A stretch of 51,124 bases of DNA from Pseudomonas atagonensis (GTDB lineage: Bacteria > Pseudomonadota > Gammaproteobacteria > Pseudomonadales > Pseudomonadaceae), in contig NZ_VXCA01000022.1 of the NCBI RefSeq assembly GCF_011369485.1, positions 1-51,124 on the forward strand, written 5' to 3'. The notes beneath the pieces were generated by a model. That model was not told the origin of the DNA and made no database searches. It was given only the letters and a program-made list of their open reading frames with translations. Below are positions 17,163 through 27,184 of this stretch, piece by piece. A program made the translations under genes and the position numbers. Positions within the stretch are counted from its first letter, which is position 1. The number at the start of each line of letters is the position of its first letter.

Positions 17163-18098
17163 ATGACCGCCCTCGCCCTCCCTCAATCGGCGCCGCTGCG
17201 CAGGTTTTCCAACCTGCTCTATCGCAGGCCGAATCTGTATCTGTCGATGCTGCTGGTGCCGCCGCTGCTGTGGTTCGGCGCGATCTATCTGGGGTCGCTG
17301 CTGGTACTACTGTGGCAAGGTTTTTACACCTTCGACGACTTCACCATGGCGGTCACGCCGGATCTGACCTTGGCCAACTTCGCCGCGCTGTTTCAGCCGT
17401 CGAACTTCGACATCATCCTGCGCACCCTGAGCATGGCGGTCGTGGTGTCGATCGCCAGCGCCATCGTCGCGTTCCCGATTGCCTACTACATGGCGCGCTA
17501 CACCACCGGCAAGACCAAGGCGTTTTTCTACATCGCGGTGATGATGCCGATGTGGGCCAGTTACATCGTCAAGGCCTACGCCTGGACGCTGCTGCTGGCC
17601 AAGGGCGGCGTGGCGCAGTGGTTCGTGCAGCACTTGGGGCTGGAGCCGGTGCTGCAGTTCCTTCTGGGGATTCCCGGCGTGGGTGGCAGCACCTTGTCGA
17701 CCTCGCATCTGGGACGATTCATGGTGTTCGTCTACATCTGGCTGCCGTTCATGATTTTGCCGATTCAGGCCTCGCTGGAGCGCCTGCCGCCGTCGTTGCT
17801 GCAAGCCTCCGCCGACCTCGGGGCCAAACCGCGCCAGACCTTCATGCAGGTGATTCTGCCGCTGTCGATTCCGGGGATTGCCGCCGGCTCAATCTTCACG
17901 TTCTCGCTGACGTTGGGCGACTTCATCGTGCCGCAACTGGTGGGCCCGCCGGGCTACTTCGTGGGCAGCATGGTTTATGCGCAGCAAGGTGCAATCGGCA
18001 ACATGCCGATGGCGGCGGCGTTCACGCTGGTGCCGATTGTGCTGATCGCCATTTACCTGTCCATCGTCAAACGACTGGGGGCCTTCGATGCACTCTAA
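17163..18098 (+). CDS. ydcU: polyamine ABC transporter permease YdcU
   Basis: 311 aa inner-membrane permease with about six transmembrane helices: the first at about 30-50 ([20 protein letters not shown]), the last near [17 protein letters not shown]. The cytoplasmic EAA loop that contacts the ATPase is recognisable around [20 protein letters not shown]. It pairs with YdcV to form the channel of the polyamine importer. It begins one base after the ydcT stop and overlaps the start of ydcV by 11 bases, which fixes the order and implies coordinated synthesis. Confidence 0.92.
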   Translation: MTALALPQSAPLRRFSNLLYRRPNLYLSMLLVPPLLWFGAIYLGSLLVLLWQGFYTFDDFTMAVTPDLTLANFAALFQPSNFDIILRTLSMAVVVSIASAIVAFPIAYYMARYTTGKTKAFFYIAVMMPMWASYIVKAYAWTLLLAKGGVAQWFVQHLGLEPVLQFLLGIPGVGGSTLSTSHLGRFMVFVYIWLPFMILPIQASLERLPPSLLQASADLGAKPRQTFMQVILPLSIPGIAAGSIFTFSLTLGDFIVPQLVGPPGYFVGSMVYAQQGAIGNMPMAAAFTLVPIVLIAIYLSIVKRLGAFDAL

Positions 18099-18915
18099 TT
18101 CAGAAAAGCAGGGGGAGAAAGCCTCTTTAGGCCTGAAAATCGCGGCTTGGGGCGGGTTGGTGTTTCTGCACTTCCCGATCCTGATCATCTTTCTTTACGC
18201 CTTCAACACCGAGGAAGCGGCCTTCAGTTTTCCGCCGAAGGGCTTCACGTTGCACTGGTTCAGCGTGGCGTTTTCAAGGCCTGATGTGCTGGAAGCGATC
18301 AAGCTTTCACTGCAGATCGCAGCCATCGCCACGTTGATTGCGATGGTGCTAGGCACGTTGGCTTCGGCAGCGTTGTACCGCCGGGACTTTTTCGGCAAAC
18401 AGGGCATTTCGCTGATGCTGATCCTGCCGATCGCGTTGCCGGGGATCATCACCGGGATCGCCCTGCTGGCGACCTTCAAGACGCTGGGAATCGAGCCGGG
18501 GATGTTCACCATCATCGTCGGCCACGCGACCTTCTGCGTGGTGATCGTCTACAACAACGTCATCGCCCGTTTGCGCCGTACTTCGCACAGTTTGATCGAG
18601 GCGTCGATGGACCTAGGCGCCGATGGCTGGCAGACCTTCCGCTACATCATCCTGCCGAACCTCGGCTCGGCGTTACTTGCCGGCGGCATGCTCGCGTTTG
18701 CGCTGTCGTTCGACGAAATCATCGTCACCACCTTCACCGCCGGCCATGAGCGCACGTTACCGCTGTGGCTGCTCAACCAGTTGAGCCGGCCACGGGATGT
18801 GCCGGTGACCAACGTCGTCGCCATGCTGGTGATGATGGTGACCATGCTGCCGATTCTTGGCGCGTACTACCTGACCCGCGGTGGCGAGAGCGTGGCCGGC
18901 AGCGGCGGCAAATAA
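18088..18915 (+). CDS. ydcV: polyamine ABC transporter permease YdcV
   Basis: 275 aa second permease subunit of the PotC/YdcV type. The first transmembrane segment is at about 13-35 ([20 protein letters not shown]). The EAA loop reads [20 protein letters not shown], and the final helix is [20 protein letters not shown]. It overlaps ydcU by 11 bases. A pair of inverted REP elements follows, then patD. With YdcS, YdcT and YdcU it completes a four-part importer. Confidence 0.92.
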   Translation: MHSNSEKQGEKASLGLKIAAWGGLVFLHFPILIIFLYAFNTEEAAFSFPPKGFTLHWFSVAFSRPDVLEAIKLSLQIAAIATLIAMVLGTLASAALYRRDFFGKQGISLMLILPIALPGIITGIALLATFKTLGIEPGMFTIIVGHATFCVVIVYNNVIARLRRTSHSLIEASMDLGADGWQTFRYIILPNLGSALLAGGMLAFALSFDEIIVTTFTAGHERTLPLWLLNQLSRPRDVPVTNVVAMLVMMVTMLPILGAYYLTRGGESVAGSGGK

Positions 18916-18944
18916 CCGAATAACTGAAGAAACCGGATCGAAAT

Positions 18945-19032
18945 GTGGGAGCGGGCTTGCTCGCGAAGAGGCAATCAAATTCAGCATTGATGTCGGCTGA
19001 CCCACCGCTTTCGCGAGCAAGCCCGCTCCCAC
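18945..19032. repeat. inverted pair of REP elements (ydcV-patD gap)
   Basis: Two copies of the palindromic unit GTGGGAGCGGGCTTGCTCGC (plus GAA), 18945-18967 forward and 19010-19032 inverted, about 42 bases apart. The same unit pair recurs at 25123 and 41238. Typical fluorescens-group REP doublet; inside an operon it may affect mRNA 3' ends. Confidence 0.88.
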
Positions 19033-19086
19033 AATCGAACCCGGTTTCTTCAGAAAAATAACAATTGCTTCGAAGAGGACAATCAA

Positions 19087-20511
19087 ATGCAAACCAAACT
19101 TTTGATCAACGGCCAACTGGTCAACGGCGAAGGCCCGGCGCAACCGGTGCTCAACCCGGCGCGCGGCGAAGTGTTGGTGGAAATCAACGAGGCCACCGAG
19201 GCCCAGGTCGATGCCGCCGTGCGCGCCGCCGACAATGCCTTCGCCGAGTGGTCACAAACCGCGCCGAAAGACCGCTCGTTGCTGCTGCTCAAACTCGCCG
19301 ACGCCATCGAAGCCCACGGCGAAGAACTGGCGAAACTGGAATCGGACAACTGCGGCAAACCCTACAGCGCCGCACTGAACGACGAGATCCCGGCGATTGC
19401 CGACGTGTTCCGTTTCTTCGCCGGCGCCAGCCGTTGCATGAGCGGTTCGGCCGGCGGCGAATACTTGCCCGGCCACACCTCGATGATCCGTCGCGATCCG
19501 GTCGGCGTAATCGCCTCAATCGCGCCGTGGAATTACCCGCTGATGATGGTCGCCTGGAAAATCGCCCCGGCCCTCGCCGCCGGTAATACCGTGGTGCTCA
19601 AGCCGTCGGAACAAACCCCGCTGACCGCGCTGCGTCTGGCCGAACTGGCGTCGGAAATCTTCCCGGCCGGTGTACTCAATCTGGTGTTCGGTCGTGGCCC
19701 TACTGTTGGCAGTCCGCTGGTCACGCACCCGAAAGTACGCATGGTTTCGCTGACCGGCTCCATCGCTACGGGCGCCAACATCATTTCCAGCACTGCCGAC
19801 AGCGTCAAACGCATGCACATGGAACTGGGCGGCAAGGCGCCGGTGATCATCTTCGATGACGCCGATATTGATGCAGCGGTTGAAGGCATTCGTACCTTCG
19901 GTTTCTACAACGCCGGCCAGGATTGTACGGCTGCGTGCCGGATCTACGCGCAGCAAGGCATCTACGACAAATTCGTCGAGAAACTCGGCGCAGCGGTCAG
20001 CAGCATCAAGTACGGCGTGCAGGATGATCCGTCAACCGAATTGGGCCCGCTGATTACTGCGCAGCATCGCGACCGCGTCGCCGGGTTCGTCGAACGTGCA
20101 GTGGCGCAGCCACACATCCGCCTGATCACTGGCGGCAAGGCTGTCGACGGCAACGGCTTCTTCTTCGAACCGACCGTGCTGGCCGATGCGCAACAGGACG
20201 ACGAGATCGTCCGCCGCGAGGTATTTGGCCCGGTGGTCTCGGTGACCAAGTTCACCGATGAAGCCCAGGCGCTGGAATGGGCCAACGATTCGGACTACGG
20301 CCTCGCGTCCTCGGTGTGGACGGCGGACGTAGGACGTGCGCATCGACTATCCGCCCGTTTGCAGTACGGCTGCACGTGGGTGAACACGCACTTCATGCTC
20401 GTCAGCGAAATGCCCCATGGCGGTCAGAAACTGTCCGGCTACGGCAAGGACATGTCCATGTATGGGCTGGAGGACTACACCACGGTTCGGCATGTGATGT
20501 TCAAGCATTGA
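19087..20511 (+). CDS. patD: gamma-aminobutyraldehyde dehydrogenase PatD
   Basis: 474 aa, the same length as E. coli PatD (YdcW), and very similar to it as I remember that sequence (for example [28 protein letters not shown] and HVMFKH at the end). It oxidises 4-aminobutyraldehyde, formed from putrescine by a transaminase or oxidase, to GABA with NAD. Visible sites are APWNYPLMM, the catalytic glutamate in [10 protein letters not shown], and the catalytic cysteine in [20 protein letters not shown] precedes the ATG. It is the second ALDH of this block and stands in the same order behind ydcSTUV as in E. coli, linking uptake to catabolism. Confidence 0.94.
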   Translation: MQTKLLINGQLVNGEGPAQPVLNPARGEVLVEINEATEAQVDAAVRAADNAFAEWSQTAPKDRSLLLLKLADAIEAHGEELAKLESDNCGKPYSAALNDEIPAIADVFRFFAGASRCMSGSAGGEYLPGHTSMIRRDPVGVIASIAPWNYPLMMVAWKIAPALAAGNTVVLKPSEQTPLTALRLAELASEIFPAGVLNLVFGRGPTVGSPLVTHPKVRMVSLTGSIATGANIISSTADSVKRMHMELGGKAPVIIFDDADIDAAVEGIRTFGFYNAGQDCTAACRIYAQQGIYDKFVEKLGAAVSSIKYGVQDDPSTELGPLITAQHRDRVAGFVERAVAQPHIRLITGGKAVDGNGFFFEPTVLADAQQDDEIVRREVFGPVVSVTKFTDEAQALEWANDSDYGLASSVWTADVGRAHRLSARLQYGCTWVNTHFMLVSEMPHGGQKLSGYGKDMSMYGLEDYTTVRHVMFKH

Positions 20512-20517
20512 AAAAGC

Positions 20518-20583
20518 ATCGCGAGCAGGCTCACTCCTACGAGGGATCACATTTCAACCTGTAGGAGTGAGCCTGCTCGCGAT
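20518..20583. repeat. inverted pair of REP elements, CTCACTCCTAC type
   Basis: ATCGCGAGCAGGCTCACTCC (plus TAC) at 20518-20540, inverted at 20561-20583, with a 20-base loop. It can form one long hairpin right after patD and may terminate or protect that transcript. The same type occurs at 49232-49296. Confidence 0.88.
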
Positions 20584-20732
20584 GGCGTCAACTCCGGCTT
20601 CAAGGCAGAAACCGGCACTGCGCACCACCAGGATTCAACACCTAACAATAACTACCGAACCGGGCGGCGCCTGCATGGCCCCGCCACGGCCTCGGCCATC
20701 CGAAATCTGCCGATTTCACGGAGCAAACACAC

Positions 20733-22217
20733 ATGAGTGCATCACCCGATCTCTCAGCCGCCGTTGCCGACAGCGATGCCGAACAACTGCGCCAACTGGG
20801 CTACACCTCCAACTTCAACCGCAGCATGAGCCTGTGGGAAAACTTCGCTTTAGGCTTCACTTATCTGTCACCGGTCGTAGGGGTTTATACCCTCTTCGGC
20901 CTGTGCCTCGCCGCTGGCGGGCCACCGATGTTCTGGGCTTACTTGCTGGTCGGCTGCGGGCAACTGCTGGTGTGCCTGATCTTCGGCGAAGTGGTCTCGC
21001 AGTTCCCGATTTCCGGCGGTGTCTATCCTTGGGCGCGGCGTCTGGTGGGCAAGAAATGGGCGTGGATGGTCGGCTGGATCTATTCCATCGCCCTGTGCGT
21101 GACCATCGCCGCCGTTGCAGTCGGCGCCGGCCCGTACCTCGCGGCCATGCTGGGTTTTGAGCCGAGCAACAACACCAACATCGTTATTGCTTTGGTACTG
21201 ACACTATTCGCCACCCTGGTGAATCTCAGCGGCACCAAAGTGCTGGCGCGGATCGCCATGTTCGGCTTCCTCTGCGAACTGGTGGGCGCGGTGATCGTTG
21301 GCGTGTACCTGCTGATTTTCGAGCGTCACCAACCAATCAGCGTGCTGTTCAACACCTTCGACATCAGCGTCGACGGCTCGTACCTGCCAGCATTCCTCAC
21401 TGCATCACTGGCGGGGATGTTCCTCTACTACGGCTTCGAGGCCTGCGGCGACGTTGCAGAGGAAACCCCGAACCCGAGCGCAAAAATCCCGGTGGCCATG
21501 CGCATGACCATCTACATCGGCGGCATCGCGGCAATGTTCGCTTGCCTGGCACTGATCCTCGCCGTGCCGGACATGCAAGCGGTGATCAACGGCACCGACA
21601 AAGACCCGGTCACCACTATACTCAACAACGCGTTCGGCCCGGTCGGTTCGAAAGTGGTGATGGGCGTGGTGATGATTTCCTTCATCTCCTGCGTCATCAG
21701 CCTGCAAGCGGCGGCGAGCCGCCTGCTGTACTCCTACGCTCGCGATGAAATGGTTATCGGCAGCCGACTGCTGAAAAAGATTTCTCCTACGACCCAGGTT
21801 CCGGTTGCCGCGCTGTTCGTGTCCGGCGTCCTGCCCGGCCTGATCATCGCCCTCGGTTTTTTCCTGCAAGACGCCGTGGCCACCATCGTCAGCTTCGCCG
21901 CCATCGGTATCTACCTCGCGTTCCAGATGATCGTCCTCGCCGCGCTGTACGCCCGCAGCAAAGGCTGGAAACCGAGCGGCAAATTCAACCTAGGCGTCTG
22001 GGGCTGGCCGGTGAACATCGGCGCACTGGTTTACGGCGTCGGCGCAATCATCAACATGGCCTGGCCACGTACGCCGGATGCGGCTTGGTATGTGAACTAT
22101 GCGATGGTGTTGAGCACCGCGATCGTGATTGGCTTGGGGCTGGTTTACATGTGGATTGGCAAACCGTATGACCATGGCAAGGCGCCGGCTGGGGATGCGT
22201 GGAAGGTGAGTCGCTAA
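20733..22217 (+). CDS. APC-superfamily amino acid/choline-type permease
   Basis: 494 aa with about twelve transmembrane helices. The N-terminal signature (QLGYTSNFNRSMSLWENFAL, then GFTYLSPVVGVYTLF) is typical of the ACT branch of the APC superfamily, which includes fungal GABA (UGA4) and choline carriers. The conserved YYGFEACGDVAEETPNP segment follows at about 230-247. GGAG lies nine bases before the ATG. Context behind patD suggests transport of GABA, putrescine or a related amine; the exact substrate cannot be read from sequence. It lies about 220 bases behind patD with a REP hairpin between, so it may have its own promoter. Confidence 0.85.
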   Translation: MSASPDLSAAVADSDAEQLRQLGYTSNFNRSMSLWENFALGFTYLSPVVGVYTLFGLCLAAGGPPMFWAYLLVGCGQLLVCLIFGEVVSQFPISGGVYPWARRLVGKKWAWMVGWIYSIALCVTIAAVAVGAGPYLAAMLGFEPSNNTNIVIALVLTLFATLVNLSGTKVLARIAMFGFLCELVGAVIVGVYLLIFERHQPISVLFNTFDISVDGSYLPAFLTASLAGMFLYYGFEACGDVAEETPNPSAKIPVAMRMTIYIGGIAAMFACLALILAVPDMQAVINGTDKDPVTTILNNAFGPVGSKVVMGVVMISFISCVISLQAAASRLLYSYARDEMVIGSRLLKKISPTTQVPVAALFVSGVLPGLIIALGFFLQDAVATIVSFAAIGIYLAFQMIVLAALYARSKGWKPSGKFNLGVWGWPVNIGALVYGVGAIINMAWPRTPDAAWYVNYAMVLSTAIVIGLGLVYMWIGKPYDHGKAPAGDAWKVSR

Positions 22218-22275
22218 GAGCCTGTGACCCCGGCACCGACAAGGTGCCGGGGTTCAGGAAAGCCAAGAAACATCA

Positions 22276-22486
22276 TCAAAAAGAAAGCTCTGCCTGATCG
22301 TGTTTCAGCAAGGAAATACGATCGAAGAGTTTGATTTTTTCATTGGCTTTTTGCTTGGCATGGTCGGACATGAACGCAATCAATTCTTCGAGCTGACCGA
22401 CGTCTCCGACCACTTTGAATTGCTTTTCCTTGTTGACGAAAACCAGGGACTTCTTCTTCCTCGATCTGCTTGAGAGACACCTTCAT
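22276..22486 (-). pseudogene. small protein gene with a frameshift near its 5' end
   Basis: An ATG at 22486 has an ideal ACGGAG ribosome site. It reads MKVSLKQIEEE, after which the natural continuation lies in another frame: KKSLVFVNKEKQFKVVGDVG, then QLEELIAFMSDHAKQKANEK and a C-terminus LKHDQAELSF before TGA. The second frame has no start of its own and looks like real coding sequence (well-mixed charged and hydrophobic residues, no stop for about 58 codons). The span is 211 bases, one more than a multiple of three, so a single extra base in the GAAGAAGAAG run (about 22449-22460) explains it. The intact product would be about 69 aa. Family unknown. It could be a real mutation or a sequencing error. 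Confidence 0.6.
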
Positions 22487-22877
22487 TGAATTCTCCGTTA
22501 TTCGTAACAATCCTTTGAGCCCTGAAACCAAGGGCCGAGCATCTGCAGCGATGCGCAAGACTCAAACAAGTAACGGAAAAAACACGGGTTAGGGGCGGGT
22601 TCGCTGGCACCTATGCAAAAACAGGCACTTCCTACAGATACGACCCTCAGAGATAAATCCTCTTTCCTACAGAAGGTATCGATAGAGCCGACTTCCGGGA
22701 TGTTCCAGAGTTAATGCAAGGCCAACGGCGGTATCCGCCACAGGAGACTTGCCGCTAAACCCCAGTGAACAAAAAAACTGTGGCGAGGGAGCTTGCTCCC
22801 TCGCCACAGGTTCATTAGCAGGTTGATTGATCTGGCCACCGTTAAAGCAAAGGGCTTTCACGGTGCCCACCCCAGCG
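22487..22877. other. intergenic stretch with one perfect palindrome
   Basis: No gene is supported in this gap. It contains a 32-base palindrome at 22778-22809 (arm CTGTGGCGAGGGAGC), a member of the dispersed TGTGGCGAGGG repeat type also seen at 38257-38390. It also has the presumed promoter region of the small minus-strand gene near 22490-22620, in which I see no convincing -35/-10 pair. Confidence 0.6.
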
Positions 22878-23063
22878 TTAAAACCGCGAAACACTCCGCA
22901 TCGCATCCACCAGATACCGCATCGCGATCCGGTCGCTCTCCGAAAGCTCCCGATATCGCTCCACCAGTTTCAGCTCGTCCGAGCTCAACCGACGTCTTCT
23001 GCGGCCGCTGCCGAGGCAGGGGAAGATGCCCAACATGTCGGTGATGCCTTGAATTTTTGCCAT
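22878..23063 (-). CDS. small conserved-looking protein (61 aa)
   Basis: The ATG at 23063 is preceded by AGAAGGAC at suitable spacing. The product starts MAKIQGITDMLGIFPCLGSG, continues with a run of five arginines (about 21-25), and ends in a helical segment, ELSESDRIAMRYLVDAMRSV. The C-terminal half resembles the tail found behind helix-turn-helix domains in some phage-type regulators, but no DNA-binding helix is present. I recall similar small proteins near opgD in other pseudomonads, which would support it being real. Function unknown; the basic cluster could bind nucleic acid or membrane. Confidence 0.65.
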   Translation of the reverse strand: MAKIQGITDMLGIFPCLGSGRRRRRLSSDELKLVERYRELSESDRIAMRYLVDAMRSVSRF

Positions 23064-23467
23064 GGACGATGTCCTTCTCTAGTACTTCAAAGAATTGCTT
23101 AAACACCACATCGCCCTGCCCCTTACAGCAGCGCCGTGTGCCCTGCCGGCCGAATGGGTCACGCCGGTCATGCCCATAGAATAGAAATTTAATCGGCGCT
23201 GAAAAGCGGTTTTTAGAGTAATTAGTCGAGAAAAGCAGATATGTCGTATAAATCAGAATGCCCCGTAAGAAATTTAACCGACATGTCTTGTTTCATTGAC
23301 ACTCTGTCATTGTGCTATCAACGAATTTTGCAACGCGAGCGAACCGTTTAAGCTAGCGGGCATCTGTTTATAGTCCGTTGCGTTTGGCCGAAGGCTTGTC
23401 CGAACCGTTATTTCTGATCCAGCACGTGCCAGGAAAGGCGCGGGATTGCACAAGACAGGTTGTATTT
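23064..23467. other. intergenic region upstream of opgD
   Basis: About 400 bases without a supportable gene, noticeably AT-richer than its neighbours. It contains a perfect TTGACA (within 23290-23310) without a matching -10 at normal spacing. A TATAGT hexamer lies near 23369-23375 with only a weak -35. Probably holds the divergent promoters of opgD and the 61-aa gene. Confidence 0.45.
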
Positions 23468-25096
23468 ATGCACCGCAGGAATTTGCTCAAAGCGTCCATG
23501 GCCATTGCGGCTTACACCGGTCTATCGGCTACGGGCCTGCTGGCCACCCGTGCCTGGGCAGCCAACGGCGGCGCCGCCGATGGCGAGGCTCAGGCCTTTG
23601 ATTTCGAAGCGCTGAAGCGTCAGGCCAAGCAACTGGCCGGCACTGCGTATCAAGACACCAAACAGGTGCTGCCGCCGACGCTGGCAACCATGACCCCGCA
23701 AAACTTCAATGCGATCCGCTACGACGGCGAACATTCGTTGTGGAAGGAGAACAAGGGTCAACTGGACGTGCAGTTCTTCCACGTCGGCATGGGCTTCCGT
23801 CAGCCGGTACGCATGTACAGCGTCGATCCGAAGACCCGCACCGCCCGTGAGGTGCATTTCCGTCCGGCACTGTTCAACTACGAAAACACCTCGGTCGATA
23901 CGCAACAGCTCAAGGGTGATCTGGGTTTTGCCGGTTTCAAATTGTTCAAGGCACCGGAACTGGATCGCCACGACGTGGTGTCTTTCCTCGGCGCCAGTTA
24001 TTTCCGTGCAGTGGACGCCACTGGCCAATATGGCCTCTCCGCGCGCGGTCTGGCGATCGACACTTACGCCAAAAAACGCGAAGAATTCCCCGACTTCACC
24101 AAATTCTGGTTCGAGACGCCGGATCAGAACGCCACGCGTTTTGTGGTCTACGCCCTGCTCGACTCGCCGAGCGCCACTGGCGCGTATCGTTTCGACATCG
24201 ATTGCCAGGCCGAGCGCGTGGTGATGGAAGTCGATGCGCACATCAATGCACGTACCGCCATCGAACAACTGGGCATCTCGCCGATGACCAGCATGTTCAG
24301 CTGCGGCACCCACGAGCGTCGCATGTGCGACACCATTCACCCGCAAATTCACGATTCGGATCGTCTGGCGATGTGGCGCGGCAACGGCGAGTGGATCTGC
24401 CGCCCGCTGAACAACCCGGCGACCCTGCAGTTCAACGCCTTTGCCGATACCGACCCGAAGGGTTTCGGTCTGGTACAGACCGATCACGAATTCGCCAATT
24501 ATCAGGACACCGTCGACTGGTACAGCAAGCGTCCGAGCCTGTGGGTAGAACCTACGACCGCGTGGGGCGAAGGCTCCATCGACCTGCTGGAGATTCCTAC
24601 AACCGGCGAGACCCTCGATAACATCGTGGCGTTCTGGACACCGAAAAAACCGGTGGCTGCCGGAGATTCGCTGAACTACGGCTACAAACTCTACTGGAGT
24701 GCTCTGCCACCCGTGGGTACGCCGCTGGCGCGAGTACATGCAACGCGCTCGGGCATGGGCGGCTTCGTCGAAGGCTGGGCACCGGGCGAGCATTACCCGC
24801 CGGTCTGGGCGCGTCGTTTTGCCGTGGACTTCACCGGTGGCGGTCTGGACCGCTTGCCGCAGGGCACCGGGATCGAGCCGGTGGTGACGTGCTCCAACGG
24901 CAAGGTGCAGGACTTCAGCGTACTGGTGCTGGACGACATCAAGGGCTACCGGATCCTGTTCGACTGGTACCCGACCAATGACAGCGTCGAGCCGGTGGAG
25001 CTGCGCTTGTTCATCCGCACCAACGACCGCACGCTGAGCGAGACCTGGCTGTACCAGTACTTCCCGCCAGCGCCGGACAAGCGTAAGTATCCTTGA
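23468..25096 (+). CDS. opgD: periplasmic glucan biosynthesis protein OpgD (MdoD)
   Basis: 542 aa. OpgD shapes the backbone of osmoregulated periplasmic glucans in the periplasm. The start at ATG 23468 gives a twin-arginine signal, [20 protein letters not shown] followed by [13 protein letters not shown] residues ([10 protein letters not shown]), as known for OpgD, which is a Tat substrate. The longer frame to 23378 would bury this signal. The mature part starts with the MdoG-domain features [15 protein letters not shown] and [13 protein letters not shown] and ends in the immunoglobulin-like domain ([20 protein letters not shown]). Monocistronic by context, with REP elements behind it. Confidence 0.93.
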   Translation: MHRRNLLKASMAIAAYTGLSATGLLATRAWAANGGAADGEAQAFDFEALKRQAKQLAGTAYQDTKQVLPPTLATMTPQNFNAIRYDGEHSLWKENKGQLDVQFFHVGMGFRQPVRMYSVDPKTRTAREVHFRPALFNYENTSVDTQQLKGDLGFAGFKLFKAPELDRHDVVSFLGASYFRAVDATGQYGLSARGLAIDTYAKKREEFPDFTKFWFETPDQNATRFVVYALLDSPSATGAYRFDIDCQAERVVMEVDAHINARTAIEQLGISPMTSMFSCGTHERRMCDTIHPQIHDSDRLAMWRGNGEWICRPLNNPATLQFNAFADTDPKGFGLVQTDHEFANYQDTVDWYSKRPSLWVEPTTAWGEGSIDLLEIPTTGETLDNIVAFWTPKKPVAAGDSLNYGYKLYWSALPPVGTPLARVHATRSGMGGFVEGWAPGEHYPPVWARRFAVDFTGGGLDRLPQGTGIEPVVTCSNGKVQDFSVLVLDDIKGYRILFDWYPTNDSVEPVELRLFIRTNDRTLSETWLYQYFPPAPDKRKYP

Positions 25097-25122
25097 TGAT
25101 TTGAGGCGCCTGCACGGGCCTC

Positions 25123-25215
25123 CTCGCGAGCAAGCCCGCTCCCACACTGGATCTCGGTCGATTACACAGTTTGTAAGCGACACGTGACCAGAGTGGGAGC
25201 GGGCTTGCTCGCGAA
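25123..25215. repeat. inverted pair of REP elements (opgD-GNAT gap)
   Basis: The GAGCAAGCCCGCTCCCAC unit at 25123-25145 and its complement at 25193-25215. It lies between convergent genes and is the same type as at 18945 and 41238. Confidence 0.88.
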
Positions 25216-25255
25216 AGCGTCAGAACATTCAACCTCGGATATTGAAGCAACTGCG

Positions 25256-25789
25256 TCAGGTCAGCGGGCAATACAGATGTATGTCTTTGGGTTCTTGGTC
25301 AAACAACCCGGGGTCCGGGTGATCAACCAACCGGCAACCCTGACGCTGATAGAACTCCACGGTATTTCGTGATTCCGTGGCCGAGACATACAAGGCCTCG
25401 GCGCCTGACTGTCGGGCATGCTTACAGGCCAGTTTGAACAAGCTCACGCCAACCCCCTGCCCCCGGTAATCATGGCTGATGTGCAAAAACTTCAATTGCC
25501 GCATCGTCAGCCCCTGATTGTGAATAACCCGGTTATCCACAACCACCGCCGCCACCAACATCTCCGCTTCGAAAACCCCGTACAGCCAGCCACCGCGCCG
25601 CAGGCACTGCTCCAGCGTCAGCGCGTTTTCTTCGGCCTCCCCTTCGGGCCAGCCGCGCATGTCGAATCGTGCCGGATATAAAACCAGCGCCCCGTTTTCC
25701 ACGCGATAGCATTCTTCGACCCGCTCGCTGCGATCGATCTGCGCCAGCAGCGGCAAGTCGTGCTCGGTCAGTTCTCGCTCAATCAACAT
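25256..25789 (-). CDS. GNAT-family N-acetyltransferase
   Basis: 177 aa from ATG 25789, which has AGGGA eight bases upstream; GTG/ATG codons up to 25813 are alternatives. The acetyl-CoA binding motif is visible as LHISHDYRGQGVGVSLFKLA (about 105-124), followed by the family's C-terminal elements ALYVSATESRNTVEFYQRQG and the tail DIHLYCPLT. The substrate is unknown; related proteins acetylate small amines or toxins. Genes on both sides are not functionally linked to it. Confidence 0.88.
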   Translation of the reverse strand: MLIERELTEHDLPLLAQIDRSERVEECYRVENGALVLYPARFDMRGWPEGEAEENALTLEQCLRRGGWLYGVFEAEMLVAAVVVDNRVIHNQGLTMRQLKFLHISHDYRGQGVGVSLFKLACKHARQSGAEALYVSATESRNTVEFYQRQGCRLVDHPDPGLFDQEPKDIHLYCPLT

Positions 25790-25827
25790 CGTCGATTTCC
25801 CTGTCATCCACACACCGCAGGCAAGAA

Positions 25828-25855
25828 AAAACCCGCCGGTTCAATGGCGGGTTTT
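25828..25855 (-). terminator. intrinsic terminator behind the Old Yellow Enzyme gene
   Basis: AAAACCCGCC / GGCGGGTTTT stem with an 8-base loop. On the minus strand it is followed by a T run (complement of the A run at 25825-25830), about 25 bases after the gene's stop. Confidence 0.82.
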
Positions 25856-25878
25856 ATAGGCTGGCAAAGGCTTGAAAA

Positions 25879-26985
25879 TCAATCGCGCAGATCAGACTCG
25901 CGAATCGGCTGATCACGATGGGTCGCCCGCTGATATTGCGCCGGCCACACCGCTTTGCGGCCGCCCAGATCATCGTCGGCATGCAGCGGCCAGTACGGAT
26001 CACGCAGCAGTTCACGGGCGAGGAAAATGATATCGGCCTGACAGGTGCGCAGGATGTGTTCGGCCTGAGCCGGCTCGGTAATCATTCCGACAGTGCCGGT
26101 GGCGATGCCTGACTCTTTGCGTACGCGCTCGGCGAAACGCGTCTGGTAACCGGGCCCCACGGGAATCTCTGCGTTAGCCGCTGTGCCGCCCGAGGAAACG
26201 TCGATCAGGTCAGCACCCAGTGTGTGCAGACGTCGCGCCAGCTCCACTGTTTCGTCCGGGTTCCAGCCGTCCTCGACCCAATCGGTGGCCGACACTCGTA
26301 CGAACACCGGCAACTCTTGCGGCCAGACAGCACGTACCGCTTCGGTAACTTGCAGCACCAGACGAATGCGGTTTTCGAACGAACCTCCGTACTGATCGCG
26401 CCGTTGATTACTCAGCGGCGAGAGAAACTGGTGCAACAGATAGCCGTGAGCGGCATGCACCTCGACCACGCTGAAACCGGCGGCCAGCGCACGTTTGGCG
26501 GCCGCAACAAAGGCCTGGATGACCTCGGCGATCTGCCCTTCATCGAGCTGTTTCGGTTGCGTGTGTTGCGGATCGAAAGCAATCGGCGATGGCCCCACCG
26601 GGGTCCAGCCGCCGTCGTCCGGTTTGACGCTGCCGTGTTTGCCGATCCACGGCCGATGAGTGCTGGCCTTGCGCCCGGCGTGGGCCAGTTGAATGCCGGC
26701 GACTGCGCCTTGGGCGTTGATGAATCGGGTAATGCGTTGCAGTGGTTCGATCTGTTCGTCGTTCCACAGGCCAAGATCTTCGGCGGTGATCCGCCCGTCG
26801 GCCGTGACCGCCGTGGCTTCGGTGAAAACCAGCCCGGCACCGCCCACCGCACGACTGCCGAGGTGCACCAGATGCCAGTCATTGGCCAGGCCATCGACAC
26901 TTGAGTACTGGCACATGGGTGACACGGCGATGCGGTTGGGCAGGGTCAGTTGGCGCAGGATAAAGGGTTCAAGCAGCAGACTCAT
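25879..26985 (-). CDS. NADH:flavin oxidoreductase / Old Yellow Enzyme, XenA-YqjM class
   Basis: 368 aa FMN enzyme reducing activated C=C bonds, nitro compounds or quinones with NAD(P)H. The N-terminus has LTLPNRIAVSPMCQYSS; the cysteine is residue 25, the position of the redox-tuning cysteine in P. putida XenA and its YqjM relatives. Other landmarks are the flavin/substrate-site QLAHAGRKAS, the barrel strand VEVHAAHGYLLHQFLSPLSN with QRRDQYGGSFENR, and the phosphate-binding GTVGMI. The natural substrate is unknown; xenobiotic reduction is known for homologues. Single gene with its own terminator; REP elements lie upstream. Confidence 0.93.
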   Translation of the reverse strand: MSLLLEPFILRQLTLPNRIAVSPMCQYSSVDGLANDWHLVHLGSRAVGGAGLVFTEATAVTADGRITAEDLGLWNDEQIEPLQRITRFINAQGAVAGIQLAHAGRKASTHRPWIGKHGSVKPDDGGWTPVGPSPIAFDPQHTQPKQLDEGQIAEVIQAFVAAAKRALAAGFSVVEVHAAHGYLLHQFLSPLSNQRRDQYGGSFENRIRLVLQVTEAVRAVWPQELPVFVRVSATDWVEDGWNPDETVELARRLHTLGADLIDVSSGGTAANAEIPVGPGYQTRFAERVRKESGIATGTVGMITEPAQAEHILRTCQADIIFLARELLRDPYWPLHADDDLGGRKAVWPAQYQRATHRDQPIRESDLRD

Positions 26986-27184
26986 GGGGCACCTCTCAAA
27001 TCAGTGGGCAGGCTCCAGGGTTCTGTTTGAAAAGTCGACGAGTGACAGGAAAAGGTGCAGCACCCGCCCCCGCGGGTAAAAAATTCGACAAGACGTCACA
27101 AGGCCAATCAAGCAGTGCTTAGAGCCTAGTCGACAACCGGGGATGAAGGAGGGTTCAGAGTGATTCAGTGTGTGAAAGAATGCT

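Noticed and set aside
23290..23320. Perfect TTGACA upstream of opgD as a promoter -35
   Set aside because: No acceptable -10 hexamer lies 16-18 bases downstream; recorded only as part of the intergenic entry.
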